Below are positions 29,412 to 42,679 of a DNA stretch of 64,000 bases, piece after piece; within the stretch, counting starts at the first letter, position 1, and every line of letters starts with the position of its first letter. The DNA is taken from NCBI RefSeq assembly GCF_004522155.1, contig NZ_SDEA01000001.1:372001-436000 (forward strand), given 5' to 3'. The notes beneath the pieces were generated by a model that was given only the letters and a program-made list of their open reading frames with translations, was not told the origin of the DNA and ran no database searches. The stretch is from Paracoccus luteus. Lineage in GTDB: Bacteria > Pseudomonadota > Alphaproteobacteria > Rhodobacterales > Rhodobacteraceae. Position numbers and translations under genes: made by a program.

Positions 29412-29813
29412 TCAGAACAGCGCGGTCAGGATCATGACCATCGTGGCCAGGAACCCCATGCCCCAGATGACCGAACGCCACGGAGACCACGCCCACGCAT
29501 AGGCCGGGACATAAAGCGCGCGCGCCGCCAGATAAGCCCAGGCGCAGGCGGCGGTCAGCGTGCCGTTCGACCCAGTCAGCTGGACCAGCACCACGGCGAT
29601 GGTAAAGAACGCCAGCCCCTGGAAATGATTGTCCACGGCGCGGCGCAGCCGCCCCGTCAGGGGCGACAGCGGCGGCTTGTCGTCGCGCGGCCCCGCGTTC
29701 CAATCGGCGCCGGCGTCGCGGTTCATCGACCACCCCGCCAGCCCGATCTGGAACGCCTGCAGCAGCGCCGCCAGTCCCAGCACCGTCAGTTCGGGCGTGG
29801 GCGGCAGGCTCAT
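29412..29813 (-). CDS. MAPEG-type membrane protein
   Basis: 133 residues with four predicted helices (first about 9-28, then near 62-86, 91-105 and 110-131). MAPEG members include microsomal glutathione transferases and bacterial homologues of unknown role. The RRAVDNHFQGLAFFTIAVV segment is typical. Its start overlaps the 86-residue gene stop by four bases (ATGA), so the pair is translationally coupled. It sits between sucB and lpdA. Confidence 0.8.
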   Translation of the reverse strand: MSLPPTPELTVLGLAALLQAFQIGLAGWSMNRDAGADWNAGPRDDKPPLSPLTGRLRRAVDNHFQGLAFFTIAVVLVQLTGSNGTLTAACAWAYLAARALYVPAYAWAWSPWRSVIWGMGFLATMVMILTALF

Positions 29814-30070
29814 GCGGTTTCCAGCATGTGGAACTCGGTCCGCGCCACGCCGGCCTGGCTGTCGAACACCGCCGAGGCCTGCCCCAGATAGTCGCGGGCC
29901 TTGGCTGCGTTGGCCACCTGATACAGCACCCACGCCCGGCTGCCACCCTCGCGCCAGATCTGCAGGACCGACATCGAGGCGTTGCCCCGATCCTCGGAAT
30001 CGGCGTCGAACGCCGCTTTCCAGGTGTCATAGTCGGCGATGTCATAGCGGGCGAGAAGCTGGTTCGTCAT
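29810..30070 (-). CDS. Small conserved protein of unknown function
   Basis: 86 residues, predicted ferredoxin-like fold: ARYDIADYDTWKAAFDADSEDR followed by ALYQVANAAKARDYL. It resembles small dimeric alpha-beta proteins such as antibiotic-biosynthesis-monooxygenase-like members, but no catalytic motif is seen. It follows sucB by 51 bases and overlaps the MAPEG gene by four bases. Confidence 0.7.
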   Translation of the reverse strand: MTNQLLARYDIADYDTWKAAFDADSEDRGNASMSVLQIWREGGSRAWVLYQVANAAKARDYLGQASAVFDSQAGVARTEFHMLETA

Positions 30071-30121
30071 GGCGTGATCCTTGCAAACGATGTCATTGCA
30101 GCGTCAACGGATCTGCCGCGA

Positions 30122-31741
30122 TCAAAGATCCATCAGCAGCCTGCGCGGATCTTCCAGCGCCTCTTTCACCCGCACCAGGAACGTCACCGCGCCCTTGCCG
30201 TCCACGATGCGGTGGTCATAGCTCAGCGCCAGATACATCATCGGGCGGATCACGATCTCGCCTTTGACCACGACCGGGCGGTCCTGGATCTTGTGCATCC
30301 CCAGGATGCCCGACTGCGGCGGGTTCAGGATCGGCGACGACATCAGCGAACCGTAGACACCCCCGTTCGAGATGGTGAAGGTGCCGCCCTGCATGTCGGC
30401 CATCGTCAGCTTGCCGTCGCGGGCGCGCGCGCCCAGCTCGGCGATTTCCTTCTCGACCTGGGCGAAGGATTTCTGGTCGGCGTCGCGCACGACCGGGACG
30501 ACCAGCCCGTTGGGCGTGCCGACCGCGACCCCCATGTGGACGAACCGCTTGTAGACGACGTCGCCGCCGTCGATCTCGGCGTTGACCTCGGGCACCTCTT
30601 TCAGGGCGTGGGAACAGGCCGCGACGAAGAACGACATGAAGCCCAGCTTGACCTTGTGCTTCTTCTCGAACGCGTCCTTGTATTCGCTGCGCAGGGCCAT
30701 GATGCCGGACATGTCCACCTCGTTATAGGTGGTCAGCATGGCGGCGGTGTTCTGCGCGTCCTTCAGCCGGCGGGCGATGGTGGCGCGCAGGCGGGTCATC
30801 TTGACCCGTTCCTCGCGCGCGGCATCGTCCGCGCTGGAGGGCGCGCGCGGGGCCTGCGCCGGGGCGGGGGCGGGCGACGAAGCGGATGCGGGCGACGAGG
30901 CGGCGGCGGACGCCGCCTGCGGGGCGCGCGGGGCCTGCGCGGCGCGGGCCACGTCGTCCTTCATCACGCGGCCGTCCTTGCCGGTGCCCTCGACCTGATC
31001 GCGGCCGATCCCGGCCTCGGCCATCGCCTTTTTCGCCGACGGCGCGTCCTCGACATCGCCGCGGGGGATCATCTGTTCGGGGCCGGCGCCGGGCGATCCC
31101 ACGTCGCCCGCCGTCACCCCGTCCTCGCCGCCCGAGGCCGGACCCACGGGCGCGGCCGTGCCCTGGCTGCGCGGCGCGTCGGCCGACGCGCCCTCGGTGA
31201 TGATGGCAAGGCGGGCCTTGGCGTCCACGGTGGCGCCTTCGGGCGCCAGAATCTCGGCCAGCACGCCGGCGGCAGGTGCGGGCACCTCGACCGAGACCTT
31301 GTCGGTTTCCAGCTCGCACAGCATCTCGTCCTGCGCCACGGCGTCGCCGGGCTGCTTGAACCAGGTGGCGACCGTCGCCTCGGTCACGCTTTCGCCCAGC
31401 GTGGGCACCATCACGTCAACGGCTTTCCCGCTCATCTTCGGCTCATCCCTGTCTGCGGCCGGCTGGCCGTTGGTGGTCGTCTGGGCGGGCGCGGCGGCCT
31501 GCCCGGATTCGTCGATCTGCGCCAGCAGCGCGTTGGGGCTGACCGTCTCGCCCTCGGCCGCGACGATTTCGGCCAGGGTTCCGGCAACGGGCGAGGGCAC
31601 CTCGACCGTCACCTTGTCGGTTTCCAGCTCGCACAGCATCTCGTCCACCGCGACCCGGTCGCCGGGCTTCTTGAACCAGGTGGCGACCGTGGCCTCGCTG
31701 ACGCTTTCGCCCAAGGTGGGCACGCGGACTTGGGTGGTCAT
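30122..31741 (-). CDS. sucB: Dihydrolipoyllysine succinyltransferase (E2 of 2-oxoglutarate dehydrogenase)
   Basis: 539 residues. The E2o transfers succinyl groups to CoA. Two lipoyl domains are present, each with LGESV(S/T)EATVATWFK and ETDKV(T/S)VEVP, at about residues 2-75 and 107-180. An Ala/Pro linker, a peripheral-binding domain ([15 protein letters not shown]) and the catalytic domain with the final [15 protein letters not shown] and His/Asp site follow. Two lipoyl domains are one more than in E. coli SucB. The gene begins one base after sucA ends. Confidence 0.95.
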   Translation of the reverse strand: MTTQVRVPTLGESVSEATVATWFKKPGDRVAVDEMLCELETDKVTVEVPSPVAGTLAEIVAAEGETVSPNALLAQIDESGQAAAPAQTTTNGQPAADRDEPKMSGKAVDVMVPTLGESVTEATVATWFKQPGDAVAQDEMLCELETDKVSVEVPAPAAGVLAEILAPEGATVDAKARLAIITEGASADAPRSQGTAAPVGPASGGEDGVTAGDVGSPGAGPEQMIPRGDVEDAPSAKKAMAEAGIGRDQVEGTGKDGRVMKDDVARAAQAPRAPQAASAAASSPASASSPAPAPAQAPRAPSSADDAAREERVKMTRLRATIARRLKDAQNTAAMLTTYNEVDMSGIMALRSEYKDAFEKKHKVKLGFMSFFVAACSHALKEVPEVNAEIDGGDVVYKRFVHMGVAVGTPNGLVVPVVRDADQKSFAQVEKEIAELGARARDGKLTMADMQGGTFTISNGGVYGSLMSSPILNPPQSGILGMHKIQDRPVVVKGEIVIRPMMYLALSYDHRIVDGKGAVTFLVRVKEALEDPRRLLMDL

Positions 31742-31742
31742 C

Positions 31743-34709
31743 TCAGGCTCCGATCTTCAGCGCGTCGGCGACCAGCGCCTCCTGCTCGGTCTTGTGGCGG
31801 CTGGCGAGGCCCGTCGCAACCGAGGCCTGCGCCGCCCGCCCGGCATAGCGGGGGCGGCCGTGGGTCGCGCCGACGCGGTTCAGCACCCATTCCAGGTTCG
31901 GTTCGACAAACGACCAGCCGCCCTGGTTCTTGGGCTCTTCCTGGCACCAGACGATTTCCGCCGTCTTGAAGCGTTCCAGTTCCTTGGACAGCGAATGCGC
32001 CGGGAACGGATAGAACTGTTCCAGCCGCAGCAGATAGGTGTCGCTCAGCCCCGCCTCGTTCCGCGCGGCCAGCAGGTCGTAATAGACCTTGCCCGAACAG
32101 ATCACGACGCGCTTGATCTCGGCGTCGGGCAGCAGGCTGAAATCGGACTTGCCGCGGTCTGCGTCGTCGCACAGCAGCCGGTGGAAGGTCGAGCCGGTGG
32201 TGAACTCGTCAGCCGAACTGACCGCCTGCGGATGGCGCAGCAGCGATTTCGGCGTCATCAGCATCAGCGGCTTGCGGAAACCGCGATGCAGCTGGCGGCG
32301 CAGGATGTGGAAATAGTTGGCCGGGGTCGTCAGGTTGGCGACGATCCAGTTGTCCTCGGCGCACATCTGCAGCCAGCGTTCCAGACGCGCGGACGAATGT
32401 TCCGGCCCCTGGCCCTCGAAGCCGTGGGGCATCAGCACCACAAGGCCCGACATCCGCAGCCATTTCTTTTCGCCCGACGAGATGAACTGGTCGAACATGA
32501 TCTGCGCGCCGTTGGCAAAATCGCCGAACTGCGCCTCCCACAGGGTCAGGGCGTTGGGTTCGGCCATCGAATAGCCGTATTCGAACCCCAGCACCGCGTA
32601 TTCCGACAGCATCGAGTCGATGACTTCGTAGCGCGCCTGTCCGCCGCGGATATGGTTCAGCGGATAGTGCCGTTCCTCGGTCGTCTGGTCGATAAAGGCC
32701 GAGTGACGCTGGCTGAACGTGCCGCGCGTGCTGTCCTGACCCGACAGGCGGACCGGGTGCCCCTCGACCAGCAGGCTGCCGAAGGCCAGCGCCTCGGCCG
32801 TCGCCCAGTCAAAGCCCTCGCCGGTCTGGAACATCTGCCGCTTGGCGTCCAGCAGGCGCGTGACCGTCTTGTGCATGTCGAACTGATCGGGCGCGCGGGT
32901 CAGCGCGGCCCCGACCTCGGCCATCGTGGCGGGGGCGATGGCGGTGTTCCCGGCCACATAATCCTCGCCCTCGGGGCCCAGGCCCGACCACTTGCCGTCC
33001 AGCCAGTCGGCCTTGTTCGGCTTGAAGTTCTTGCCGACCTCGAACTCGGCGTTCAGATGCGCCTGGAAGGCGGCCTTCATGTCCTCGATCTCGCCCTCGG
33101 GGATCAGGCCGTCGCGGACCAGCCGTTCGGTGTAAAGCTGCAGGGTCGTCTTGTGGCCTTTGATCTGCTTGTACATCGCCGGGTTGGTGAACATCGGCTC
33201 GTCGCCTTCGTTGTGACCGAAGCGGCGATAGCAGAAGATGTCGATGACCACGTCCTTGTGGAACTTTTGCCGGAACTCGGTCGCGACGCGCGCGGCGTGG
33301 ACCACGGCCTCGGGGTCGTCGCCGTTGACGTGGAAGATCGGCGCCTCGACCATCAGGGCGATGTCGGTCGGATAGGGCGAGGTGCGGCTGAAATGCGGCG
33401 CCGTGGTAAAGCCGATCTGGTTGTTGACGATGATGTGGATCGTGCCCCCGGTGCGATGACCGCGGATGCCCGACAGCTGCAGACATTCCGCCACCACGCC
33501 CTGGCCGGCAAAGGCTGCGTCCCCGTGCAGCAGGATCGGGATGACGCTGGTGCGGGTGTTGGTGTCGGAATACTGGTCCTGCTTGGCGCGGACCTTGCCC
33601 AGCACGACCGGGTTCACCGCTTCCAGATGCGAGGGGTTGGCGGTCAGCGACAGATGCACCTCGTTGCCGTCAAACTCGCGGTCGGACGATGCGCCCAGGT
33701 GGTATTTCACGTCGCCCGAGCCGTCCACGTCCTCGGGCTTGTAGCTGCCGCCCTGGAATTCGTGGAAGATCGCGCGGAAGGGCTTGCCCATGACGTTGGC
33801 CAGCACCGACAGGCGGCCGCGGTGGGGCATGCCGATCGCGACCTCTTTCGCGCCCAGCGCGCCGCCGCGCTTGATGATCTGTTCCATTGCCGGGATCAGC
33901 GCCTCGCCGCCGTCCAGCCCGAAACGCTTGGTCCCCATGTATTTGACATGCAGGAACTTCTCGAAGCCCTCGGCCTCGACCAGCTTGTTCAGGATCGCGC
34001 GGCGGCCTTCGCGGGTGAAGGCGATTTCCTTGCCATAGCCCTCGATCCGCTCTTTCAGCCAGGCGGCCTGTTCGGGGTCGCTGATGTGCATGAACTGCAG
34101 CGCGAAGGTGCCGCAATAGGTGCGGTTCATCAGCTCGACGATCTGGCGGATGGACGCGACCTGCAGTCCCAGCACGTTGTCGATGAAGATCGGCCGGTCC
34201 ATGTCGGACGCGGTGAAGCCATAGGTCGCCGGGTCAAGCTCGCCCAGCGGCGGCATCTCGCGGATGCCCAGCGGGTCCAGGTCGGCGTGCAGATGGCCGC
34301 GGATGCGATAGGCGCGGATCAGCATGATCGCGCGCACGCTGTCCAGCACCGCCCGGCGCAGCTGGTCGTCCGACAGGGCCACGCCCTTGTCGTCGGCCTT
34401 GGCGGTGATCTTCCTGATCGCGGACTTGGCCTCGGCGTCGGTCGCCATCGGCCATTCGCCGGTCAGCGCGGCGGTGTTCTCGTCGGCCGGCATCGGCGGC
34501 CAGTCAGGCCGCCGCCAGCTGGCGCCCTTGGCGCCGCGCGCGACCGTCGCCTCGGCGTCGCCCAGGCTGCGGAAGAACTCGTCCCATGCCGCATCCACCG
34601 CCGCCGGGTCGTTCGCCCACTGGCCATAAAGCTGTTCCACATAGGCCGCGTTCGCGCCTTGCAGGAACGAGCTGTCACGGAATGCGGCGTTGGGGGATTG
34701 GTCGTTCAT
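31743..34709 (-). CDS. sucA: 2-oxoglutarate dehydrogenase E1
   Basis: 988 residues. Thiamine-diphosphate enzyme that decarboxylates 2-oxoglutarate. Hallmarks are the N-terminal [19 protein letters not shown] helix, [15 protein letters not shown], the TPP loop [15 protein letters not shown] and [19 protein letters not shown]. The ATG at 34709 is preferred: AGGTGA lies five to nine bases upstream and the conserved [15 protein letters not shown] start follows; an ATG at 34742 is possible. Translationally close to sucB. Confidence 0.96.
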   Translation of the reverse strand: MNDQSPNAAFRDSSFLQGANAAYVEQLYGQWANDPAAVDAAWDEFFRSLGDAEATVARGAKGASWRRPDWPPMPADENTAALTGEWPMATDAEAKSAIRKITAKADDKGVALSDDQLRRAVLDSVRAIMLIRAYRIRGHLHADLDPLGIREMPPLGELDPATYGFTASDMDRPIFIDNVLGLQVASIRQIVELMNRTYCGTFALQFMHISDPEQAAWLKERIEGYGKEIAFTREGRRAILNKLVEAEGFEKFLHVKYMGTKRFGLDGGEALIPAMEQIIKRGGALGAKEVAIGMPHRGRLSVLANVMGKPFRAIFHEFQGGSYKPEDVDGSGDVKYHLGASSDREFDGNEVHLSLTANPSHLEAVNPVVLGKVRAKQDQYSDTNTRTSVIPILLHGDAAFAGQGVVAECLQLSGIRGHRTGGTIHIIVNNQIGFTTAPHFSRTSPYPTDIALMVEAPIFHVNGDDPEAVVHAARVATEFRQKFHKDVVIDIFCYRRFGHNEGDEPMFTNPAMYKQIKGHKTTLQLYTERLVRDGLIPEGEIEDMKAAFQAHLNAEFEVGKNFKPNKADWLDGKWSGLGPEGEDYVAGNTAIAPATMAEVGAALTRAPDQFDMHKTVTRLLDAKRQMFQTGEGFDWATAEALAFGSLLVEGHPVRLSGQDSTRGTFSQRHSAFIDQTTEERHYPLNHIRGGQARYEVIDSMLSEYAVLGFEYGYSMAEPNALTLWEAQFGDFANGAQIMFDQFISSGEKKWLRMSGLVVLMPHGFEGQGPEHSSARLERWLQMCAEDNWIVANLTTPANYFHILRRQLHRGFRKPLMLMTPKSLLRHPQAVSSADEFTTGSTFHRLLCDDADRGKSDFSLLPDAEIKRVVICSGKVYYDLLAARNEAGLSDTYLLRLEQFYPFPAHSLSKELERFKTAEIVWCQEEPKNQGGWSFVEPNLEWVLNRVGATHGRPRYAGRAAQASVATGLASRHKTEQEALVADALKIGA

Positions 34710-34828
34710 GGGATCACCTGGCCCGGTTGAAGCCTGTTTCATGGCGGTGCCGCGCGCGGGTCCGCGCCGCCGCCCATCATCTGTGTCGCCGCCCCAACCT
34801 AAGCAGGGACGGCGCATCGTCCAATAGT

Positions 34829-35713
34829 TTAGCGACCCAGCGCCTTCAGCACCGCCTCGCCCAGGCCCGCGGGGCTGTCGGCGACGACGATCCCGGCGGC
34901 CTTCATCGCCTCGATCTTCGATTCCGCGTCGCCCTTGCCGCCTGAAACGATGGCGCCGGCATGGCCCATGCGGCGGCCGGGGGGGGCGGTGCGCCCGGCG
35001 ATAAAGCCGGCGGTCGGCTTCCAGCGGCCGCGCTTTTTCTCGTCGGCCAGGAATTGCGCGGCCTCTTCCTCGGCGGAACCGCCGATCTCGCCGATCATGA
35101 TGATCGATTCGGTTTCCGGGTCGGCCAGGAACATTTCCAGGATGTCGAGGTGCTCGGTCCCCTTGATCGGGTCGCCGCCGATGCCGATGGCCGAGGACTG
35201 GCCCAGCCCCACGTCCGACGTCTGCTTGACCGCCTCATAGGTCAGCGTGCCCGACCGCGACACCACGCCCACCGACCCGCGGCGGAAGATGGAACCGGGC
35301 ATGATCCCGATCTTGCATTCGTCGGGGGTCATGACGCCGGGGCAGTTCGGCCCGATCAGCCGCGACTGCGACCCCTGCAGGGCGCGCTTCACCCGCATCA
35401 TGTCCAGCACCGGGATGCCCTCGGTGATGCAGACGATCAGCGGGATCTCGGCGTCGATGGCTTCCAGGATCGAGTCCGCGGCGAAGGGCGGCGGGACATA
35501 GATCACGGACGCGTTCGCGCCGGTGCGCTCGACGGCCTCGTGGACCGAGTTGAAGACCGGCAGGTCCAGATGCGTGGTGCCGCCCTTTCCGGGGGTCACG
35601 CCGCCGACCATCTGCGTGCCATAGGCGATCGCTTGCTCGGTGTGGAAAGTGCCCTGAGAGCCGGTGATGCCCTGGGTGATGACTTTGGTGTTCTTGTCGA
35701 CGAGAATGGCCAT
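34829..35713 (-). CDS. sucD: Succinyl-CoA synthetase alpha subunit
   Basis: 294 residues. The CoA-binding domain begins [19 protein letters not shown]. The phosphohistidine is in [16 protein letters not shown] and the ligase loop is SRSGTLTYE. The spacer to the upstream 103-residue gene holds a pair of REP hairpins. About 120 bases separate it from sucA. Confidence 0.96.
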   Translation of the reverse strand: MAILVDKNTKVITQGITGSQGTFHTEQAIAYGTQMVGGVTPGKGGTTHLDLPVFNSVHEAVERTGANASVIYVPPPFAADSILEAIDAEIPLIVCITEGIPVLDMMRVKRALQGSQSRLIGPNCPGVMTPDECKIGIMPGSIFRRGSVGVVSRSGTLTYEAVKQTSDVGLGQSSAIGIGGDPIKGTEHLDILEMFLADPETESIIMIGEIGGSAEEEAAQFLADEKKRGRWKPTAGFIAGRTAPPGRRMGHAGAIVSGGKGDAESKIEAMKAAGIVVADSPAGLGEAVLKALGR

Positions 35714-35731
35714 GTGTTGGCGTTCCTTGGC

Positions 35732-35788
35732 GTAGGGTGCGCTTCAGCGCACCGTTATTCTGGAATGGTGCGCTGAAGCGCACCCTAC
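35732..35788. repeat. Inverted pair of REP hairpins in the suc cluster
   Basis: Two 22-base units, 35732-35753 and 35767-35788, are exact reverse complements of each other. Each is GTAG followed by a 7-bp stem GGTGCGC/GCGCACC with a 4-base loop. The GTAG ends face outward. The head and design match the RAYT-linked REPs at the left edge, with a different stem. They lie between sucD and the 103-residue gene. Confidence 0.85.
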
Positions 35789-35818
35789 GGTTGGTTTTCC
35801 CTTATCCATGCGCCGCCT

Positions 35819-36130
35819 TTATTGCGTCTGGCGATATCGGATGGCGAGGAAAGCGGTTAGCGCGGGCCAGAGAGCCATGAGCGGAAAGACCACGATCCCG
35901 GCTTTGCGTCGCGTCGGCAGCGGCAGGCCCGAGTCGATGCCCGCAAGCGCCATCACCCACAGGCATCCCGCGGCAAGTGCGAGCAGGACCGAGAGCCACT
36001 GCACCACGCGCCACCGGCCGAGGATAGCAGGCAGGATGATGACGGCGCAGGTCAGCACGATCGAGAGCGCCGACCAAATCGCGAATCCCAGGGCGGCCCA
36101 AGCCGGGAGGATCAGGATATCGGTCAGCAT
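35819..36130 (-). CDS. Three-helix membrane protein between sucC and sucD
   Basis: 103 residues, hydrophobic segments at about 5-35, 40-63 and 80-97, so three or four membrane helices. No family recognised. It interrupts what is normally a tight sucC-sucD pair and is followed by the REP pair, which suggests an insertion, but its base composition is only slightly lower in GC than its neighbours. Same strand as the suc genes, 33 bases after sucC. Confidence 0.6.
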   Translation of the reverse strand: MLTDILILPAWAALGFAIWSALSIVLTCAVIILPAILGRWRVVQWLSVLLALAAGCLWVMALAGIDSGLPLPTRRKAGIVVFPLMALWPALTAFLAIRYRQTQ

Positions 36131-36163
36131 GTCTGCTCGTTTCCGGCACTGACATGGTCAGGC

Positions 36164-37357
<1,194 letters not shown>

Positions 37358-37460
37358 CGTCGACCTCGCAGGAAAACTCGCCTGCGGTCTGCCACAGATC
37401 GGGGTGAAAGCAAACGAATCCCTGCGGGCCGCGGCAGCGCGCCGGCAAATACCGGCGGGC

Positions 37461-37489
37461 GTGATCACGGGGCGGAAACGTGTGATCAC
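37461..37489 (-). promoter_or_regulatory. sucC: Paired GTGATCAC operator upstream of sucC
   Basis: GTGATCAC occurs at 37461-37468 and 37482-37489, 21 bp apart start to start, i.e. two helical turns. The right copy extends to TGTGATCACA. The same arrangement is upstream of sdhC. Its nearest edge is 104 bases upstream of the sucC start. Confidence 0.65.
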
Positions 37490-37632
37490 ATCCCGCCTGC
37501 CACGGCATGGATGCGTCCGCGCCACACCGCCGCGGGCGGGTGGCGATCAGCTGTAAGGCGAGTTGACGGTGGGCTGCCGGGCCGGGCAATGCGGGACAGG
37601 TATTTCTTGGACTGTTTGAGGAGCGCGCCATC

Positions 37633-39921
37633 ATGCCGGACATCCCCCATAATTCGACGACGACCGCGGTCCTGACCGGGACGGGCGACTTCCGTTCGTC
37701 GCTGGAACTGAACCAGGACACGGACTGGTGGCGGGTCGAGCTGACCGCCGGCCTGACCTATGATTTCCAGCTGATCGGCGACGGCACCGGCACGTCGATC
37801 GACGGGTACATGGCCCTGCTCGACGGGCTTGGGGGTTCGATCACCTCGGTCGGCGACGGAAACTGGCTGTCCTATACGGCGGCGACGACCGGCAGGTTCT
37901 TCATCGAGGTGCGCGACAACTACATCTACGACAACGAGGCCGAGGGCGCCTATGTCATCCGCGCGCGGATGGCGGACACGGTGCTCAGCAACAGCGCCAC
38001 CACCTCGGCCATCCCGGGCAGCGGCACCATCACCGGCAGCCTGGAAGCCAACAGCGACAGCGACTGGCACCGGGTCGAGCTTACCGCCGGGCAGCGCGTC
38101 GGCTTTTCGGTGACGTCGAACGGCGACCTGAACTTCAACGACGCCCAGGTGCGGCTGCGCGACCAATATGGCACGATCCTCGACACCGTCTCGGACGGGG
38201 CCGACTATCAGGCCGTGTGGACGGCGGCGACCAGCGGCACCTATTTCGTCGAGATCGTGGACGCCAATCCCTATGACGATGCGCCCGAGGGCGCCTATAC
38301 CGTGGTGTCGCGCATCTCGGACAATGTCTGGGGCAACAGCACCACGACCTCGCGGCTGATCGACGGCGGCATCCTGCGCGGCGCCATCGACGCCCGCGGC
38401 GATTCGGACTGGCACGCGTTCAGCGTCGTTGCGGGGCGCAGCTACAGCTTTACCATGACCGGCACCGCGGGCGCGGACAGCCTGGCGTCGATGGTGCTGT
38501 ATCTGCGCGACGGCGCGGGGGCCGAGATCGACTCTCGGATCGGCTACACCACCTCGGGCGGGGCAGTTGTCACCTGGACGGCGACGACGACGGGGACGGT
38601 CTATCTGGACGCGACCTATCGCAACTATTCGCTGGATATCGGCACCTATACGCTGGCGGTGCTGTCGGATTCCCCGGTGCTGAACGGCACGGCCGGCAAC
38701 GACATCCTGAACGGCGGTGCCAACGCCAATACCGTCTGGGGCGCCGCCGGTGCGGACCGCATCCTTGGCAACGCCGGCAACGACACGCTTTACGGGCAGT
38801 CGGGCGACGATACGCTGAACGGCGGCGAGGGCAACGACCTGCTGGTCGGCGGCGAGGGCAACGACGTGCTGAACGGCGCCGACGGCTTCGACACCGCCAG
38901 TTTCGCCGGGACCGGCGTGGCGATCACCGTCGACCTGACGCGGGCGGGGGCGCAGGCGACCGGACTTGGCATGGACCAGCTGATCGGGATCGAGCATGTG
39001 ACCGGCGGCAGCCGCGCCGACAGCCTGACCGGCAACGCGGTCGGCAACGCGCTGACCGGCGGGCTTGGCGACGACACGCTGCTGGGCGGCGGCGGCAACG
39101 ACACGCTGAACGGCGGCACCGGCAACGACCTGATGAACGGCGGGATTGGCGCCGACACGGCGGTCTTTGCAGGCACGGCCGCGGTCACGGTCGACCTTAA
39201 CCTGACGGGCGCCCAGAATACCGGGCAGGGGCTGGATACGCTGATCGCCATCGAGCATGTGGCGTCCGGCGCGGGCCATGACCGGCTGACCGGCAATGCG
39301 GTGGCGAACCTGCTGACCGGCGGCATGGGCAACGACACGCTGCTGGGCGGGGCCGGGTCCGACACCCTGGACGGCAGCTTCGGCAACGACGTGATCGATG
39401 GCGGGCTGGGGGTGGATACCGTGGTCCTGGGTGGCGCGGGCGCGATCCGCATCAACCTGGGCCTTGCCTCGGCGCAGAACACGCTGCGCGGGATCGACAC
39501 GATCCGCAACGTCGAGAATGTCATCACCGGTTCCGGCGACGACTGGATCGCCGGCAATGCCGGGGCCAACGTCCTGCAGGCGGGGTTGGGCAACGACACG
39601 CTGCTGGGCGGCGCCGGCAATGACGTGCTGCACGCGGGCGCGGGCCATGACCGCCTGACCGGCGGCGCGGGGGCCGACAGGATGACGGGCGGCGAGGGCG
39701 CGGATGTCTTCATCTTCGGCAGCCGCGACGGCCAGGACCGGATCCTCGACTGGCAGGACCGCGCCGACCTGATCCAGATCACGGACGGCGCCAGCCGATT
39801 CTCCGACCTGAACGTCCTGCAGGCCGGCCCGGACACGCTGATCAGCTTTGGCGGGACGACGATCACGCTGGCGGGCGTCTCGTACTGGACGATCTCGGCC
39901 AGCGATTTCGTGTTCGGCTGA
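37633..39921 (+). CDS. RTX/hemolysin-type calcium-binding repeat protein with PPC-like domains
   Basis: 762 residues. Residues about 1-340 are three beta-sandwich repeats of the bacterial pre-peptidase C-terminal type, each with DSDWHxVxLxAGxxYxF and TGTYxVEI. From about 350 on come glycine/aspartate nonapeptide repeats (GGEGNDLLVGG, GNAGNDTLYGQ, GGLGDDTLLGG). There is no signal peptide, and the C-terminus SYWTISASDFVFG suits type I secretion. It likely binds Ca2+ outside the cell; no enzyme domain is visible. It lies in opposite orientation between mdh and sucC. Confidence 0.88.
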   Translation: MPDIPHNSTTTAVLTGTGDFRSSLELNQDTDWWRVELTAGLTYDFQLIGDGTGTSIDGYMALLDGLGGSITSVGDGNWLSYTAATTGRFFIEVRDNYIYDNEAEGAYVIRARMADTVLSNSATTSAIPGSGTITGSLEANSDSDWHRVELTAGQRVGFSVTSNGDLNFNDAQVRLRDQYGTILDTVSDGADYQAVWTAATSGTYFVEIVDANPYDDAPEGAYTVVSRISDNVWGNSTTTSRLIDGGILRGAIDARGDSDWHAFSVVAGRSYSFTMTGTAGADSLASMVLYLRDGAGAEIDSRIGYTTSGGAVVTWTATTTGTVYLDATYRNYSLDIGTYTLAVLSDSPVLNGTAGNDILNGGANANTVWGAAGADRILGNAGNDTLYGQSGDDTLNGGEGNDLLVGGEGNDVLNGADGFDTASFAGTGVAITVDLTRAGAQATGLGMDQLIGIEHVTGGSRADSLTGNAVGNALTGGLGDDTLLGGGGNDTLNGGTGNDLMNGGIGADTAVFAGTAAVTVDLNLTGAQNTGQGLDTLIAIEHVASGAGHDRLTGNAVANLLTGGMGNDTLLGGAGSDTLDGSFGNDVIDGGLGVDTVVLGGAGAIRINLGLASAQNTLRGIDTIRNVENVITGSGDDWIAGNAGANVLQAGLGNDTLLGGAGNDVLHAGAGHDRLTGGAGADRMTGGEGADVFIFGSRDGQDRILDWQDRADLIQITDGASRFSDLNVLQAGPDTLISFGGTTITLAGVSYWTISASDFVFG

Positions 39922-39935
39922 ATCCTTGGCAGGCA

Positions 39936-39962
39936 AGGCCCCGCGCCGGAAATGCGGGGCCT
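39936..39962 (+). terminator. Hairpin after the RTX gene
   Basis: AGGCCCCGC and GCGGGGCCT form a 9-bp stem with a 9-base loop, 15 bases after the stop of the RTX gene. Confidence 0.6.
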
Positions 39963-39982
39963 CGTTGCTGGCAGGCTGCAAG

Positions 39983-40015
39983 AAAAAGCCCCGCGCCCGG
40001 AAAGGCGCGGGGCTT
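39983..40015 (-). terminator. mdh: Intrinsic terminator of mdh
   Basis: AAGCCCCGCGCC and GGCGCGGGGCTT form a 12-bp stem with a 6-base loop; the minus strand continues with TTTTT. It lies 22 bases after the mdh stop. Confidence 0.85.
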
Positions 40016-40037
40016 GTTGTCCCGGCGGCGTCGGCGA

Positions 40038-41861
<1,824 letters not shown>

Positions 41862-41877
41862 TCCGCCCGCAGGCTGA

Positions 41878-41900
41878 CGGCCCGCCGGTCCGGCGGGCCG
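41878..41900. terminator. Terminator between convergent genes
   Basis: CGGCCCGCCG and CGGCGGGCCG form a 10-bp stem with a 3-base loop, between the TauE-type and ferritin-like genes. Confidence 0.7.
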
Positions 41901-41939
41901 CAATCGATTCAACCGCCGACGATTGCGCCGGCGCGCCGA

Positions 41940-42488
41940 TCAGGCCTGATCGTCGTCGTCATCCTCGTCGTCGTCCTCGTCGTCCATCCCGCCGGCGGCA
42001 GCGGGATTGGCGCTCGACTCGGCGATGTCGGACAGCTTTTCGTCGGCGGCCTCTTCCTGCGACAGGATGCCGTCCAGGATCTCGGCCACCTCATCCATGC
42101 CCAGCAGCGAGGCATAGGCGCGCAGGCTGCCATAGCGCGCGATCTCGTAATGCTCGACCGCCTGGCACGAGAAGATGATGGCCGCATCGCCTGCCGGGGT
42201 GCCGCCGAAATCCTTCAGCAGCTTGTCGCCTTCGGTCAGGATGCCGTCCATCGCATCGCATTTCTCGGCCTTGGCCTTTTCGCCCATCAGCTCGAACGCC
42301 TCCTCGAGGCGGGCGATCTGGTCGTTGGTCTCCTCCAGATGCTGCTCCAGGGCCGCCTCGAGGTCGGGATCCTCGGCCGCCTTGATCATCTTGGGCAGGG
42401 CTTTCTGGATCTTGCTCTCGGCGTAGTACATGTCCTTCAGCCCGTGCTTGAGCAGGTCTTCCAGTCCCATCATCTCTTTCTCAGCCAT
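41940..42488 (-). CDS. Ferritin-like DUF892 (YciE/YciF) protein with acidic tail
   Basis: 182 residues. The DUF892 four-helix bundle is recognisable: DLLKHGLKDMYYAESKIQKALPKMI, then LEQHLEETNDQIARLEEAF and CQAVEHYEIARYGSLRAYA, with the ExxH-type metal ligands. Such proteins are stress-induced in enterobacteria; direct role unknown. It ends in a run of acidic residues (MDDEDDDEDDDDDQA). The ATG at 42488 has GGAGA before it; the ATG at 42503 is less likely. Confidence 0.85.
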   Translation of the reverse strand: MAEKEMMGLEDLLKHGLKDMYYAESKIQKALPKMIKAAEDPDLEAALEQHLEETNDQIARLEEAFELMGEKAKAEKCDAMDGILTEGDKLLKDFGGTPAGDAAIIFSCQAVEHYEIARYGSLRAYASLLGMDEVAEILDGILSQEEAADEKLSDIAESSANPAAAGGMDDEDDDEDDDDDQA

Positions 42489-42679
42489 TGCGGTCTCCTG
42501 CATTGTGCGACCGGCCGGCCCGGTCACCTGCCCCTCAATGCGCGACGCGGCGTTCCGTTCACGGGGGGCGCAAAAATCCTTTACCGCCGCAGCGCAGCAT
42601 TTCCGGGGTTGTCGTTTCGGTCGATTTGGGACACGCCGGACGCACGAATGTTTCCCCACCGTGACACAATGGACCCCCG

